64,000 nucleotides of DNA from Pseudomonas arcuscaelestis (GTDB lineage: Bacteria; Pseudomonadota; Gammaproteobacteria; Pseudomonadales; Pseudomonadaceae), in the NCBI RefSeq assembly GCF_016881005.1, contig NZ_JACOPV010000022.1, forward strand, positions 1 through 64,000, read 5' to 3'. The position numbers were made by a program, and so were the translations under genes. This document shows positions 16,151-24,410 of the stretch, one piece after another (position 1 is the first letter of the stretch; every line of letters starts with the position of its first letter). The notes under the pieces were generated by a model. The model saw nothing but the letters and a program-made list of their open reading frames with translations, was not told the DNA's origin and made no database searches.

Positions 16151-18505
16151 ATGACCGCCGAATCCCGAATCCTTGAACTGCGCACTGAGCTCGACCAGCA
16201 CAACCACCGCTACTACGTGCTTGATGAGCCCAGCGTACCGGACGCCGAGTATGACCGTCTGTTCAATGAACTCAAGGCGCTGGAGGCCGAGCACCCTGAG
16301 CTGGTAACGCCTGACTCGCCGACCCAGCGCGTCGGCGGTGCGCCATTGTCGGCATTCAGTCAGGTGCGCCACGAAGTACCGATGCTCAGCCTGGGCAACG
16401 CCTTCGAGGAGAACGACCTGCGTGAGTTCGACCGGCGCGTGGTCGAGGGGCTGGACCTGCCGGCAGGAGACCTGTTCGGTGATGTTGCGGCAGTGGACTA
16501 CAGCTGTGAACCCAAACTCGACGGCCTGGCTGTCAGTCTGCTGTATCGCGACGGGCAATTGGTGCAGGGCGCCACCCGAGGTGATGGCACTACGGGCGAG
16601 GATATCAGCGTCAATGTTCGCACCGTGCGCAACATTCCCCTGAAGCTGCAAGGTGAGGGCTGGCCTGCCGTGTTGGAAGTGCGCGGTGAGGTGTACATGT
16701 CCAAGGCCGGGTTCGAGCGCCTGAATCTGGCGCAGATCGAGGCGGGTGCCAAGACCTTCGCTAACCCGCGCAACGCAGCGGCGGGTAGTCTGCGTCAGTT
16801 GGATTCGAAGATCACTGCCAGCCGCCCGCTGGAATTCTGCTGCTATGGCCTTGGCCAGGTTTCGGCGCCACTTGCCGATACTCACATCGGTACCCTTGAA
16901 CAGCTCAAGGCCTGGGGCTTGCCAATCAGTCGCGAGCTGCGTCATGCCGCAGGCGTGGCCGAATGCTTGGCGTACTACCGCGATATCGGTGCACGTCGTA
17001 ACGACCTGCCTTACGAGATCGATGGCGTCGTGTTCAAGGTCAACAGCCTGGCGTCCCAGCGCGAGTTGGGTTTTCGTGCCCGCGAACCGCGTTGGGCCAT
17101 CGCCTACAAGTTTCCGGCAATGGAAGAGCTGACTGAAGTGCTGGATGTTGAATTCCAGGTAGGTCGTACCGGAGCGGTAACGCCGGTAGCTCGGCTAAAG
17201 CCGGTGAAAGTGGCTGGGGTTACGGTCTCCAACGCGACCTTGCATAACATGGACGAAGTGGCGCGCCTGGGCCTGATGATCGGCGACACCGTTATTATTC
17301 GCCGCGCTGGCGACGTGATCCCTCAGGTCATGCAGGTAGTGACCGATCGACGTCCGGACGATGCGCGTCCCGTACACATTCCCACGCAGTGCCCGGTGTG
17401 TGGTTCGCAGGTTGAGCGTACCCAACTGATCAAGCGCAGCAAGGGCAAGGAAACCGTCAGTGAAGGGGCGGTGTACCGTTGTGTGGGGCGCCTGGCCTGT
17501 GCCGCGCAACTCAAACAGGCGATCATTCACTACGTTTCGCGACGGGCCATGGATATTGAGGGTCTTGGCGAAAAAAGCGTCGAACAACTGGTGGATGAAG
17601 GCCTGATTCGTTCTCCGGCAGACCTCTATCAGCTGACGTTCGAGCAGATTGTCGATCTGGAAGGATTTGCCGAACTGTCGAGCAAGAATCTGCTGGCAGC
17701 CATAGCCGCCAGCAAGCAGCCTGGCCTGGCCCGTTTCATCTATGCCCTGGGCATCCCTGATGTAGGCGAAGAGACAGCCAAGGTGCTAGCGCGATCCCTG
17801 GGCTCGTTGCAGCGGGTTATGGCGGCGTTGCCGCAGGTACTCACTTACTTGCCGGATATTGGCCTGGAAGTGGCGCATGAGATCCACAGCTTCTTTGAAG
17901 ACGAACACAACCGCACCGTCATTGCGCAATTGCTTGAGCGTGGACTGCAATTGCAGGATGAAGGCGATTTGGCTGCCGAGTTTGCTGCAAGCACTACCCT
18001 GGCAGGCTTGATCGCCAAGCTGGATATTCCTTCGGTTGGGCCGACGGGCGCCGAGAAGCTGGTGGCCAAGCTCGACAGCCTGGAGAAGATCATCGCTGCC
18101 GATGGCATCGATCTACGCCAGGCATTGGCTGCCAAGCAGGCAGACGCGGTGCGCAACTATTTCCAGGTGCCGGCAAACGCAGCGCTGGCCTTGGCAATCG
18201 AGGCGCAGTTGCGTGACTTTGGCATGCACTGGACGAGCGAGAAGAAGATTGCTGCCGGCTTGCCGCTGGCCGGTCAGACCTGGGTGTTGACCGGCTCGCT
18301 GGAGCGCATGAGCCGCGATATCGCCAAGGACAAGCTCGAAAGCCTGGGTGCCAAGGTGGCCGGTTCGGTGTCGGCCAAGACTCATTGTGTGGTGGCTGGG
18401 CCTGGTGCCGGCTCCAAGTTGGCCAAGGCCAACGAGCTGGGTCTGAAGGTGTTGGATGAAGATGCATTCGTTATCTTCCTGGCCGAGCAGGGAATTGCTG
18501 TGTAA
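16151..18505 (+). CDS. ligA: NAD+-dependent DNA ligase
   Basis: A 784-residue ligase that seals nicks in replication and repair. Domain order: Ia (HNHRYYVLDEPSVPDAEYDRL), adenylation domain with the nucleotide-accepting lysine in CEPKLDG (Lys122), OB fold, a four-cysteine zinc finger (CPVCGSQVE ... YRCVGRLACAAQ), helix-hairpin-helix repeats (~500-640) and a C-terminal BRCT domain (~705-784; GQTWVLTGSLERMSRD). It is longer than E. coli LigA (671 residues), as usual in Pseudomonas. The ATG at 16151 opens the conserved domain; upstream frame is REP and spacer. Confidence 0.97.
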   Translation: MTAESRILELRTELDQHNHRYYVLDEPSVPDAEYDRLFNELKALEAEHPELVTPDSPTQRVGGAPLSAFSQVRHEVPMLSLGNAFEENDLREFDRRVVEGLDLPAGDLFGDVAAVDYSCEPKLDGLAVSLLYRDGQLVQGATRGDGTTGEDISVNVRTVRNIPLKLQGEGWPAVLEVRGEVYMSKAGFERLNLAQIEAGAKTFANPRNAAAGSLRQLDSKITASRPLEFCCYGLGQVSAPLADTHIGTLEQLKAWGLPISRELRHAAGVAECLAYYRDIGARRNDLPYEIDGVVFKVNSLASQRELGFRAREPRWAIAYKFPAMEELTEVLDVEFQVGRTGAVTPVARLKPVKVAGVTVSNATLHNMDEVARLGLMIGDTVIIRRAGDVIPQVMQVVTDRRPDDARPVHIPTQCPVCGSQVERTQLIKRSKGKETVSEGAVYRCVGRLACAAQLKQAIIHYVSRRAMDIEGLGEKSVEQLVDEGLIRSPADLYQLTFEQIVDLEGFAELSSKNLLAAIAASKQPGLARFIYALGIPDVGEETAKVLARSLGSLQRVMAALPQVLTYLPDIGLEVAHEIHSFFEDEHNRTVIAQLLERGLQLQDEGDLAAEFAASTTLAGLIAKLDIPSVGPTGAEKLVAKLDSLEKIIAADGIDLRQALAAKQADAVRNYFQVPANAALALAIEAQLRDFGMHWTSEKKIAAGLPLAGQTWVLTGSLERMSRDIAKDKLESLGAKVAGSVSAKTHCVVAGPGAGSKLAKANELGLKVLDEDAFVIFLAEQGIAV

Positions 18506-18564
18506 GCGTAGAAACTCGTGGCGGTACCTGTGGTCTAGTCCTGGTAGAAGCCAGGAGGGCCATC

Positions 18565-19704
18565 ATGTACCGTTTTTTCGAGCAATTGAGCGGCAGGATC
18601 GCCGCCGTACTAGCCGGTCTCGAACAGCGCGCGGCTAGGGTTTGGCAGTGCCGTTGCGGGCAGTCGGTATTTTTTCGCAACAGCCGCTGTCTGGCGTGTC
18701 AGGCTGCATTGGGTTATTGGTCGCCAGACCATCAGGTCAGCAGCCTGACGGCGGGTGCTGGTGAAGGCCTCTGGTTGCTTGATGGTGTGCCTGAGGCGGG
18801 CGCTCAGCGCCGTTGTGCCAACCTCGATACCCCGGCGGCCTGCAACTGGTTGCTGAGCGCTGATGAGCCGCACAGTCTGTGCTTGGCCTGTCGCTTGACC
18901 CAAACACTTCCTGACTTGTCTATTGCCGGCAACGCAGCGCGCTGGTGCAAGCTGGAGATGGCCAAGCGGCGCCTGGTCGCGCAGTTGCTCGAGCTGGGCC
19001 TTGCGGTTACGCCGAAAAGCGCCAACCACGCGCAAGGCTTGGCGTTTGACTTCATTGGCGTCGACCTGGAGGGCAATGCGCCTACCACTGGTCACGCCGA
19101 TGGGCTGATCACCTTGGACGCGCGTGAGGCCGATGATGACTGGCGCGAGCGGGTGAGGGTGCAGTTGCATGAACCCTATCGAACCTTGCTCGGCCATATG
19201 CGTCACGAAGTGGGTCACTACTACTGGGACCGCCTGATTGCACAATCGGACTGGCTGGAAGATTTTCGCGCATTGTTCGGTGATGAGCGCCTGAACTACG
19301 CCGAGGCGCTTGAGCGTCATTATCAGCAAGGCGCGCCCGCAGATTGGGCGCAAGCCCATGTCAGCGCCTACGCGACCATGCACCCCTGGGAAGACTGGGC
19401 AGAAACCTGGGCCCACTACCTGCACATGAGCGATGCCCTCGACACCGCCTTGGCACTGGGCATGAACGCCAAAAGTCTGGACCTTGACTATCCACCCTTC
19501 CAGCGAGAAGACCTGTATTGGCCAGACGACCCCAGCGCGGATTGCTTCCTGGCGTTTCTCAATGCCTGGGTCGAACTCTCGGCGATGCTTAATGAGCTGT
19601 CACGCAGCATGGGGCAGGCGGATTTTTATCCCTTCGTGTTGAGCAAGCCGGTGGTCGCCAAGCTGCACTTTATCCATCTGCGGATTGCTCGCGAGGCGCC
19701 GTGA
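18565..19704 (+). CDS. Putative zinc-binding metallopeptidase (zinc-ribbon plus zincin)
   Basis: A 379-residue cytoplasmic protein with no signal peptide. The N-terminus carries a zinc-ribbon-like cysteine set (WQCRCGQS ... SRCLACQ) and another CxxC-type site (LCLAC). The centre has a zincin-like motif HMRHEVGHYYWDR, with HEVGH matching HExxH spacing loosely, and a downstream HPWEDWAETWAHY that could supply a third ligand and catalytic acid. These features match the COG4307/DUF2248 family, whose substrates I do not know. The start at 18565 follows CCAGGAGG. It is 59 bp after ligA, possibly cotranscribed. Confidence 0.82.
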   Translation: MYRFFEQLSGRIAAVLAGLEQRAARVWQCRCGQSVFFRNSRCLACQAALGYWSPDHQVSSLTAGAGEGLWLLDGVPEAGAQRRCANLDTPAACNWLLSADEPHSLCLACRLTQTLPDLSIAGNAARWCKLEMAKRRLVAQLLELGLAVTPKSANHAQGLAFDFIGVDLEGNAPTTGHADGLITLDAREADDDWRERVRVQLHEPYRTLLGHMRHEVGHYYWDRLIAQSDWLEDFRALFGDERLNYAEALERHYQQGAPADWAQAHVSAYATMHPWEDWAETWAHYLHMSDALDTALALGMNAKSLDLDYPPFQREDLYWPDDPSADCFLAFLNAWVELSAMLNELSRSMGQADFYPFVLSKPVVAKLHFIHLRIAREAP

Positions 19705-19783
19705 ACGCGGCACGGGGGTAGACTCGCCACTCACGAAACCGAGCCAAGTCATTGAGCGGCGATGGTTTTTTTTGAATTAATGG

Positions 19784-19811
19784 TTGTATCTTCACTTGAT
19801 GCCGGTACAAT
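19784..19811 (+). promoter_or_regulatory. Candidate sigma-70 promoter of the SRP RNA gene
   Basis: TTGTAT (19784-19789) and TACAAT (19806-19811) with a 16-bp spacer. Transcription would begin near 19818, leaving a short leader to be trimmed before the mature RNA. Confidence 0.5.
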
Positions 19812-19843
19812 GGCGCGGCTCGTCGCCAGATGAGCTGCGTTAT

Positions 19844-19953
19844 GGTGACCCCATCGGTCCCCCCGCAACGATTACCCGTGAACCTGGTCAGATCCGGAAG
19901 GAAGCAGCCACAGCGGGAACATTGTGTGCCGGGGTGTGGCTGGTGGGGTCGCC
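19844..19953 (+). ncRNA. ffs: Signal recognition particle RNA, small bacterial type (4.5S)
   Basis: The universally conserved SRP core is present: a symmetric loop CTGGTCAGATCCGGAAGGAA followed by GCAGCCACAGCGGG and GTGTGCCGGGGTGTGGCTGG. The ends pair: GGTGACCCCA (19844-19853) with TGGGGTCGCC (19944-19953), including one G-U pair. The length of about 110 nt is that of the 4.5S type without an Alu domain. It binds Ffh to target membrane proteins. Exact mature ends are inferred from pairing. Confidence 0.96.
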
Positions 19954-20049
19954 ACCTATCTCTAAGTCCTTGGTTCTACAAGGATTTCTCGCTCAAAAAT
20001 TCGAAGTGGAACAGCGTCTGGGAATACCCGGTCGGGTAGCTCTTGGCTT

Positions 20050-20072
20050 GCGCATTGGGCGCTTGTTTTTTT
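20050..20072 (+). terminator. Weak terminator candidate downstream of ffs
   Basis: GCGC-ATTGG-GCGC followed by TTGTTTTTTT. The stem is only 4 bp, so termination here is uncertain. Confidence 0.3.
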
Positions 20073-20121
20073 GGCGTTTACTTTCCTGGCGGTAGGCACA
20101 GAGATACCCATGTTGGTATTG

Positions 20122-20275
20122 CGGTAGTCATGGCGCCAATCCTTTTTGTTGGCCCGAAAGGCTACTTGGAAAAGCTTCAAACTGATGGGTATTTCTGAAA
20201 TTTCTAATGAAGCATGTTGGGACGCCAAAGGTTATTATTTCTGTCAGGTGTTAGAGCAGCGTTAAAGTGACACGT
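20122..20275. repeat. Direct repeat copy A flanking the toxin-like cassette
   Basis: About 154 bp that match 22310-22469 in the same orientation with scattered differences. Shared blocks are ttgttggYccgaaaggctac, atttctgaaatttctaat, atttctgtcaggtg and gcgacacg/gtgacacg. No convincing gene lies within it or elsewhere between the SRP RNA and 20338. Confidence 0.75.
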
Positions 20276-20338
20276 TTAGGTCGGCTTTTCCTGTGGTTGT
20301 CGCTATGAAAGATATAAGTGTCATCGCTCGCGGAGTCG

Positions 20339-20728
20339 TTATTTTAGAATGCCAGTTTTTCTAAAAGCAAAAAGTATTACTAGTCCTGCAAGAAGTACGA
20401 TCGAGGCCCACTTCAAGGTTACTAGCTTTCGCTTTAAAGGGAGCGGAAGGTTTTGCAAGTCTTCGACGCTGATACCACCATGCTTTAGGTAATATCCAGG
20501 GAATGTGACAATTCCAGCTATCCATCCTGTCAGTAGAAGCTTTCCCCAAGGCCCGCCATTCCTAAGCGGGATCTGACTAACGACTGCGGGGCAATTTTTT
20601 AGATGCGCGAGGATCAAATTCATCTGGGTATAAGCCATATGAAGCGCAGTCCCAAGACAAATGATTATCCCAGAAAATTCGAGTATTCCTGAAGCTAAAA
20701 AGATCTTATCAGCAAGACTCAATGTCAT
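20339..20728 (-). CDS. Small membrane protein, probable immunity protein of the adjacent toxin-like gene
   Basis: A 129-residue protein with about three hydrophobic segments (IFLASGILEFSGIIICLGTA; LLLTGWIAGIVTFPGYYL; WASIVLLAGLVILFAF) and a conserved-looking loop rich in Pro/Leu/Lys. The ATG at 20728 overlaps the stop codon of the upstream gene as ATGA, so translation is coupled. I do not recognise the family. A small multi-pass protein coupled to a glycine-zipper toxin-like gene is the usual form of an immunity protein against a membrane-inserting toxin; this is inference. Codon use is less GC-rich than the core genes, in line with acquisition. Confidence 0.6.
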   Translation of the reverse strand: MTLSLADKIFLASGILEFSGIIICLGTALHMAYTQMNLILAHLKNCPAVVSQIPLRNGGPWGKLLLTGWIAGIVTFPGYYLKHGGISVEDLQNLPLPLKRKLVTLKWASIVLLAGLVILFAFRKTGILK

Positions 20729-21456
20729 TTGGAAGTCTCGTAAACAACTTCGCCAATTTCTTCCCCAAGTATTCCGCCAATAGCCCCAGAGGCAAACGAG
20801 CCAGTCCCAACCACTAGAATCCCGCAAGCCAAAGTGGCTAAACCGCCACTCGGCACACCAAGTGCCACGCATATCGTTGCAGTCGTTGATCCAGTAAGCG
20901 CGAAGCCAGCGATGGCACCTCCAGCGACGCCGCCGGCGAAGCTGCCGGACTCAGTGAATTTTACTTTTTTGCAAGCGTCAGTGCTTTCTCCGGCACATAT
21001 GTCCTGAACCTTCATATATGAGGCGCTGCCTCCGACGGAAGTCCCGAGCCAACCACCGTACTTGAGGTATTTGGCAGCCTTGGCAACCCCTTCCATGTGC
21101 GTGGCATATCCGGGGATCTGATCTGGCGCACCGGCCTTCATCCAGCGGTGTACCAGGCTACGACTGGAGATCCCCAGTGCGCTTTTGAGCTTCGGGTGAT
21201 CAGGAAAGCCGATTCCTTTTTTTGTCAGTTCTGTGAGCTGGATGTCGAGTTGGCTTAGCAGGCGCTTACGCTCGGCAAAAAACTCTGGCGAGCGCAGGTG
21301 CGGGTCACGCTGAAAAAATCGCTGATGGAGAGCCTCAATGTCGCGCAGCGCATCACTCACGCTCTGCAGGTTTTTGGCGAACATTGCTTCACCGACGCCT
21401 ATGGCGGTGGAGCCGTGTGTGAGAAAGGACTCAATTTCGTCACGGTGGCTCGCCAT
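20725..21456 (-). pseudogene. 3' part of a frameshifted LysM/glycine-zipper toxin-like gene
   Basis: The ATG at 21456 (MASHRDEIESF) opens 243 residues, but the same frame is readable upstream as ALQNLTPEEADF, continuing directly from the KVD of the preceding open frame if one base is skipped at about 21493-21503. The protein has a helical middle part, a conserved GFPDHPKLKSALGISSRSL block and a hydrophobic C-terminus dense in small residues (GGVAGGAIAG, GSFASGAIGGILG), i.e. glycine zippers typical of membrane-inserting segments. GGAAGAGG lies eight bases before the ATG and could allow independent translation. Type VI or contact-dependent effector role is inferred from architecture and the coupled small membrane protein. 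Confidence 0.65.
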
Positions 21457-21460
21457 GAAG

Positions 21461-22189
21461 TCAGCCTCTTCCGGTGTCAGGTTTTGGAGCGCAATCTACT
21501 TTTGCTGCTGCTGCCATTAACCGTGCCTCTTCAAGTGTGCATTGAAGGTTTTCCGGATCACTCAGCACGATCAGTTGCCCGGCTTTTACCTGACCCAAGT
21601 TCGGGTTGAGCGCTTTGAATTTGGCGATAACCGCGGGATTAGCGGAGGGGAATAAACGGGCCTCCAATTCCTCTGCTGTGGTGCTTTTGGGCACAATGTA
21701 AAACCCCGGCTCCTGTGGTTGTGGTCGGGGTTCGGGCCAGCGTTCGCGGGGGAAAAACTTCAGGTCGGGGGAGGGCCTTGGTGCAGGTGGAGCTTTGGCT
21801 GCGTTTTGAGAGTTTCGTTTCACCGTGAGATTTTGAGCATGGACGAACCGCAGTAACCGCTCTGGGTCGGCGCGGTATATGGGCTGGGTGATACTCATGA
21901 GGGAAAGGCGTTTCACTGTACGAGGGATTGGAGCATGGCGCGTCAAGGCTTTTGACTGATTCAAGAGGTCACGTTGCTCTTGCAAGATAGCCTGAATTCC
22001 CTGTTCAGGGGTTTTATGGCCTAGTGTGACATCATCAGCAATACGCTTGGCATAATAAGAAATTTCTCGATTAAACTGCATGCGTGTAGTTGCGTTCTTG
22101 AGATGCCGAGCGCTAATAGTGTGGGCTTGCCCAATAAGTTTGTTAGCTGCGCTGTTTACGTCCCAGATATCATAACTATTCGAATTCAT
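21461..22189 (-). pseudogene. 5' part of a frameshifted LysM/glycine-zipper toxin-like gene
   Basis: 242 residues from ATG 22189 (AAGGAAGGA upstream). Residues 1-~110 are helical and polar with no signal peptide. A proline-rich linker follows (PPAPRPSP ... PEPRPQPQEPG), then a LysM-like domain (FYIVPKSTTAEELEARLF, NPAVIAKFKALNPNLG, VKAGQLIVLSDP). The last ten residues (CAPKPDTGRG) arise after the apparent frameshift; without it the frame continues into the 3' part to make one protein of about 487 residues. No PAAR, VgrG or Rhs domain is visible. Whether the shift is a real mutation, a programmed event or an assembly error cannot be decided here. Confidence 0.65.
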
Positions 22190-22309
22190 CCTTTCGTTCC
22201 TTCCTTGATCGAAGTGGAGTGGAGTTTTTCCTGAGTGGCGGCGGCTTTCGATGTTGTGTTGGCCGCTGAAGTCAATCCTAAAGCATCACTTGCGAACAGC
22301 ATTAAATGT

Positions 22310-22469
22310 GGGTAGTCGTAGTGCCACTCCTTTTTTGTTGGTCCGAAAGGCTACTTCAAAAAGGAACAGTCTTAATGTAGGGCATTTCTGAAATTTCTAA
22401 TAAAGTATGTCGGGCCGCCGAAGGCTAGTATTTCTGTCAGGTGCTAGTGCGGCCCTGAAGCGACACGCT
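22310..22469. repeat. Direct repeat copy B flanking the toxin-like cassette
   Basis: The second copy of the ~155-bp direct repeat, lying upstream of the toxin-like gene (minus strand). It therefore probably contains or adjoins that gene's promoter. Together with flanks it fills the gap 22190-22505, where no gene is seen. Confidence 0.75.
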
Positions 22470-22505
22470 CATTGAATTTGGACAAAGCGAGCAGGCGGTA
22501 TGCCC

Positions 22506-22937
22506 CTAGCCGACTGTACTTCCCTGGCCACTGATATTGGATTTCAGCTTCGCATTAGGCAACGCGCCTGCGGCGGCCAGCTTCAACAAGCGCTGAAACG
22601 TCGGGCAGTTCAAATGATCCTCCTGCGGACATTGAGCTGCATGGCGCAGGCCTTTGCTCATCGCCTGCAGGCGTCTGGCGTTGGCTTCGAGTTCTTCGGC
22701 CTTTTCCACCAGCATCTGTCGATCGACGCGCAGGTGGATCAGCATGCTGCTCACTTCGTCCAGGGAAAAGCCGGACGCTTGCCCCAGTGAAATCAACGCC
22801 AGGCGCTCGATGACATCGGCAGCGAATTGGCGGCGCTGGCCCGGGGCTGCCAGCGAGGTGATCAGCCCTTTTTTCTCGTAATAACGCAATGTCGAGGCGG
22901 GTACCCCGGTGCGTTTGGCGGCGTCGGCAATGTCCAT
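22506..22937 (-). CDS. MerR-family transcriptional regulator
   Basis: A 143-residue protein. The N-terminal MerR winged helix shows MDIADAAKRTGVPASTLRYYEKKGLI, followed by GQRRQFAADVIERLALI and a long dimerisation coiled coil (~75-115). Two cysteines near the C-terminus (AQCPQEDHLNCP) could form a metal or redox site, as in SoxR-like or metal-sensing members. The start at 22937 has AAGGG upstream. It is divergent from a DUF2938 gene across a classic MerR promoter, which it very likely controls. Confidence 0.9.
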   Translation of the reverse strand: MDIADAAKRTGVPASTLRYYEKKGLITSLAAPGQRRQFAADVIERLALISLGQASGFSLDEVSSMLIHLRVDRQMLVEKAEELEANARRLQAMSKGLRHAAQCPQEDHLNCPTFQRLLKLAAAGALPNAKLKSNISGQGSTVG

Positions 22938-22946
22938 GTCTGACCC

Positions 22947-22977
22947 TTGACTTGAAGTTGACTTCAACTTCTATGCT
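22947..22977 (+). promoter_or_regulatory. MerR-type promoter and operator with 19-bp spacer
   Basis: TTGACT (-35, 22947-22952) and TATGCT (-10, 22972-22977) are separated by 19 bp, the lengthened spacing characteristic of MerR-activated promoters. The spacer holds a perfect dyad TTGAAGT-TG-ACTTCAA (22952-22967). It faces the DUF2938 gene. Confidence 0.88.
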
Positions 22978-23018
22978 GCGTGGCATGTTCCATGACGTCA
23001 ACAGCGCGAGGGTTTCAC

Positions 23019-23513
23019 ATGTCTGTTTCTACTTTTCTTAACGCAAGCTTAGTGATCGGTGCCGGGGCCACGCTGCTCATCGATCTCTGGGCGATGGTGC
23101 TTAGGCGTCTTGGGGTGCCTACGCTGAATTTCGCCATGGTAGGGCGTTGGGCGGGGCATCTGCTGCAAGGTAGATTGCGCCATGCTGCCATTGCCAAGGC
23201 CAAGCCAATTCGCGCGGAGCTTATGTGGGGCTGGATCATCCACTACGCCATCGGTGTGCTGTTCGCTGCCTTATTGCTGGCAGCGTGCGGCAGCGATTGG
23301 TTGCAGTCGCCGCTGCTGTGGCCTGCCCTGGTCGTTGGTGTGGGTTCGGTGGTGGCGCCGCTGTGTATCATGCAGCCGGCGATGGGGGCGGGGTTCGCGG
23401 CCTCGAAAACACCGACGCCATTGCGTAATTGTCTGCGCAGTCTGGTAACGCACACGATATTTGGCCTGGGCTTGTACCTGTCGGGATTGGGGTTTTCTGT
23501 GTTTGCGGCGTGA
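23019..23513 (+). CDS. DUF2938 family membrane protein
   Basis: A 164-residue inner-membrane protein with four likely membrane segments (LVIGAGATLLIDLWAMVL; IHYAIGVLFAALLLAACG; LLWPALVVGVGSVVAPLCIM; HTIFGLGLYLSGLGF). It matches the uncharacterised DUF2938 family; the conserved-looking block is GRWAGHLLQGRLRH. The ATG at 23019 follows GAGGG. It is driven by the MerR-type promoter, so it is probably induced by the signal sensed by the divergent regulator. Function unknown. Confidence 0.85.
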   Translation: MSVSTFLNASLVIGAGATLLIDLWAMVLRRLGVPTLNFAMVGRWAGHLLQGRLRHAAIAKAKPIRAELMWGWIIHYAIGVLFAALLLAACGSDWLQSPLLWPALVVGVGSVVAPLCIMQPAMGAGFAASKTPTPLRNCLRSLVTHTIFGLGLYLSGLGFSVFAA

Positions 23514-23519
23514 GCTGCG

Positions 23520-24281
23520 TCAGTTGGGTGGTAGGGGCGAGGTGGGCTGGCTGCCGTAGCGCTGGAAAATTCGCTCGATTTCTCCCGACTGTTTCATTTT
23601 CGCCAATGTCCGCAGCACGGTTTGTGTAGGGACCGGCGGGGCGTTGAGTACCATGCACCCCAGTTGTTGCTCCTCCAGTACCGCCAGCCCTTTCAGACGC
23701 TGCTCTGCGGGGAGTTGTCGATTGAACCAGTCCAGGCTCAGTTGGCTGCTCACCGCGTAGCTGTAGCGACCGGCCTGGAGTTTGTGCAGCACCTGTAGCT
23801 GGTTGCGCGCATCATCGCGCTCGAAGTGGCCATTATCGAATTGAGGCTGCAGCACGGGATATTTGAACCCAAGTACGGTACCGATAGCCTGCGGAGGTAT
23901 TTGCGTCAGGTTTGTAGCCACGGCTTTTGGGTTCAGGGTAACCAGCAGGTCGCGCTGTTTGAACAGTGGCTTGCTCCAGCTGTAGTTGTTGTGTGCATCG
24001 TCGGCCCAGGCCGGCATGACAAAGCAGCGCACGTCTACGCTGCCGCGCTCCATGGCTATTGGCAGGCGCAAGCGGGGGATCACCACAAACTCGGGGCGAT
24101 GCCCGGTATGCACGGCCAAAGCGTTCATCATGTCAAACATGATGCCGTCGACCGGTCGATTGTTCTCGATGTGTACCAGCGGCATGGTCCAGCTATCGGC
24201 AACGGCAAAGCGCAAAGGTGGTAACTCATCTGCCCCAAGCTGGCCGATGTACAGCATTAACAGGTTTAAAACCCAGCGCAT
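23520..24281 (-). CDS. Periplasmic solute-binding-like protein (SBP_bac_3 type)
   Basis: 253 residues from ATG 24281 (MRWVLNLLMLYIGQLGADE), with a signal-peptide-like N-terminus and GGGAGAAG upstream. The two-lobed amino-acid-binding fold is suggested by LRFAVADSWTMPLV, GIMFDMMNALAVHTGH, DVRCFVMPAWADD and the C-terminal KMKQSGEIERIFQRYG. No permease or ATPase gene is adjacent, so it may be an orphan sensor-like binding protein rather than part of a transporter. It converges on the DUF2938 gene. Confidence 0.8.
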   Translation of the reverse strand: MRWVLNLLMLYIGQLGADELPPLRFAVADSWTMPLVHIENNRPVDGIMFDMMNALAVHTGHRPEFVVIPRLRLPIAMERGSVDVRCFVMPAWADDAHNNYSWSKPLFKQRDLLVTLNPKAVATNLTQIPPQAIGTVLGFKYPVLQPQFDNGHFERDDARNQLQVLHKLQAGRYSYAVSSQLSLDWFNRQLPAEQRLKGLAVLEEQQLGCMVLNAPPVPTQTVLRTLAKMKQSGEIERIFQRYGSQPTSPLPPN

Positions 24282-24410
24282 CCACTTCTCCCTGTGTCGC
24301 CTCAGCATCCCGGCGAACAAAGCTTATACGTTAGGCCGCATAGCGGATGCAATTTCAGGGCTGCTCCGCTAGGATTAGCGGTCTTTGATCTAGCTATTTG
24401 ACGGTTTTCG

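Noticed and set aside
19962..20228. 88-residue open frame across direct repeat A
   Set aside because: It spans the region downstream of ffs and the repeat; the equivalent frame is interrupted by a stop in repeat B, so it is not conserved between copies.
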